Assembly (NCBI GenBank): GCA_040758525.1
Contig: JBFLVQ010000495.1
Span: forward strand, 1 to 7,176
Direction: 5' to 3'
DNA: 7,176 nucleotides
Source: JBFLVQ01 sp040758525
GTDB taxonomy: Bacteria; Acidobacteriota; Blastocatellia; Chloracidobacteriales; JADJPF01
Positions 6,268-7,176 of this stretch are shown one piece after another. Within the stretch, counting starts at the first letter, position 1; the number at the start of each line of letters is the position of its first letter. A model generated the notes under the pieces. The model made no database searches. It was not told the DNA's origin and saw nothing but the letters and a program-made list of their open reading frames with translations. The translations under genes and the position numbers were made by a program.

Positions 6268-7176
6268 ATGTCAGTCAGTATTTCTGTACCAAATTTGCAA
6301 ATTGACCAGAGTGTCGATCGAGATGGAATTGCCGGCCATCCTAAAGGATTAACTACGCTCTTCCTTACAGAAGTATGGGAACGCTTCAGTTATTACGGTA
6401 TGCGTGCCCTACTTGTGTTGTATATGACGGCTTCGTTAGTGGATGGCGGGATGGGTTTTGATACGGCAAAAGCCACGATGATCTATGGAACTTATACAGG
6501 CGCAGTCTACTTTATGTCGATACTGGGTGGTTGGCTAGCAGATAAGGTTTTAGGGGCACGCTTGGCAGTCTTATGGGGTGGTGTGATTATCGCACTAGGC
6601 CATTTCTGTCTGGCGGTGCCCTCGACAGTAGCTTTTTTTAGTGGACTAGTATTGATCGTACTGGGTACCGGTCTACTTAAGCCAAATGTTAGTGCAATGG
6701 TGGGTGGACTTTATGCTAGCGATGATCCACGTCGTGATAGTGGTTTCTCGATCTTCTATATGGGTATCAATATTGGTGCTACCTTAGGAGCTTTAGTAGC
6801 TGGTTATCTAGGTCAAAATGTAGATTGGCATTGGGGATTCGCTTGTGCCGGGATCGGCATGGTATTAGGGCTAATTCTGTATCTAAGCCAATTTGGTCGC
6901 CTTTCACAAGTTGGTGCACGACCTGGTAAAGTAGTACAGACGGATGTACAAGCACCACGTCAGACGCTTACTAGCGAAGAGAAACGACGCTTAGCGGTAA
7001 TCGCAATACTCTTCTTTTTCTCAGTACTGTTTTGGACCGGTTTTGAACAGGCAGGCTCTAGTTTCAATCTTTTCGCACAACGCCATACCAGAAACAGCCT
7101 CTTTGGTATCGAATTTCCTTCTAGTTGGTTTCAATCGGTAAACTCTCTATTCATTCTCTTGCTTGTACCAATCTTC
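6268..7176 (+). CDS. POT/PTR2-family peptide:proton symporter, 3' end missing
   Basis: The first 303 codons are present and the frame is open at the right edge; full members are usually about 450-500 residues. POT transporters import di- and tripeptides across the inner membrane with protons. The defining ExxERFxYYG motif is at residues 35-44 in the first membrane helix. The PTR2 signature regions GGWLADK...GAR (~87-98) and FSIFYMGINIGA (160-171) are present. K138 in LLKPN and E260 in FEQAGSS are the conserved charged residues tied to proton coupling and substrate binding. About eight membrane segments fall in the window. The linker between the sixth and seventh (~209-240) seems too short for the extra helices HA and HB of many bacterial POTs. 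The ATG at 6268 is chosen because the POT core begins shortly after; the ribosome-binding site is weak (GGAA 13 bases upstream). The preceding 161-bp gap and repeats suggest its own promoter under the adjacent LytTR regulator. The peptide substrate is inferred from family. Confidence 0.93.
   Translation, partial: MSVSISVPNLQIDQSVDRDGIAGHPKGLTTLFLTEVWERFSYYGMRALLVLYMTASLVDGGMGFDTAKATMIYGTYTGAVYFMSILGGWLADKVLGARLAVLWGGVIIALGHFCLAVPSTVAFFSGLVLIVLGTGLLKPNVSAMVGGLYASDDPRRDSGFSIFYMGINIGATLGALVAGYLGQNVDWHWGFACAGIGMVLGLILYLSQFGRLSQVGARPGKVVQTDVQAPRQTLTSEEKRRLAVIAILFFFSVLFWTGFEQAGSSFNLFAQRHTRNSLFGIEFPSSWFQSVNSLFILLLVPIF

Overview
The window most likely comes from a Gram-negative bacterium, probably a proteobacterium and perhaps a gammaproteobacterium. 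This rests on the type of proton-coupled peptide transporter, the two-component protein families and the moderate base composition. The organism cannot be named from the sequence. The plus-strand starts lack strong Shine-Dalgarno sequences. I see no tRNA, rRNA, CRISPR array or insertion sequence.

The layout is two divergent transcription units. On the minus strand, from about 3142 to beyond the left edge, runs one open frame of at least 1047 codons whose stop lies outside the window. It encodes a large P-loop ATPase. The N-terminal ~700 residues resemble the BrxC/PglY/DUF6079/DUF499 type of ATPase known from phage-defence loci. Unusually, these are followed by one membrane segment and a ~300-residue acidic, Pro/Glu/Ser/Thr-rich tail. 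This is the least familiar object in the window.

On the plus strand are three codirectional genes. The first is a soluble hybrid histidine kinase (REC-PAS-HisKA-HATPase-REC). It is followed after 58 bp by a LytTR-type response regulator (REC-LytTR), and the two probably form one operon. After a further 161-bp gap comes the first 303 codons of a POT/PTR2-family peptide:proton symporter, cut by the right edge.

The gap before the transporter holds two near-identical 11-bp direct repeats with a 20-bp period (6130-6160), the architecture LytTR regulators bind. The simplest model is kinase -> LytTR regulator -> peptide transporter, similar in outline to the LytTR systems of enterobacteria that control nutrient transporters, but with a different kind of kinase. 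The 254-bp divergent intergenic region (3143-3396) contains a plausible sigma70-like promoter in each direction. Whether the ATPase is functionally tied to the signalling genes cannot be decided from this window.
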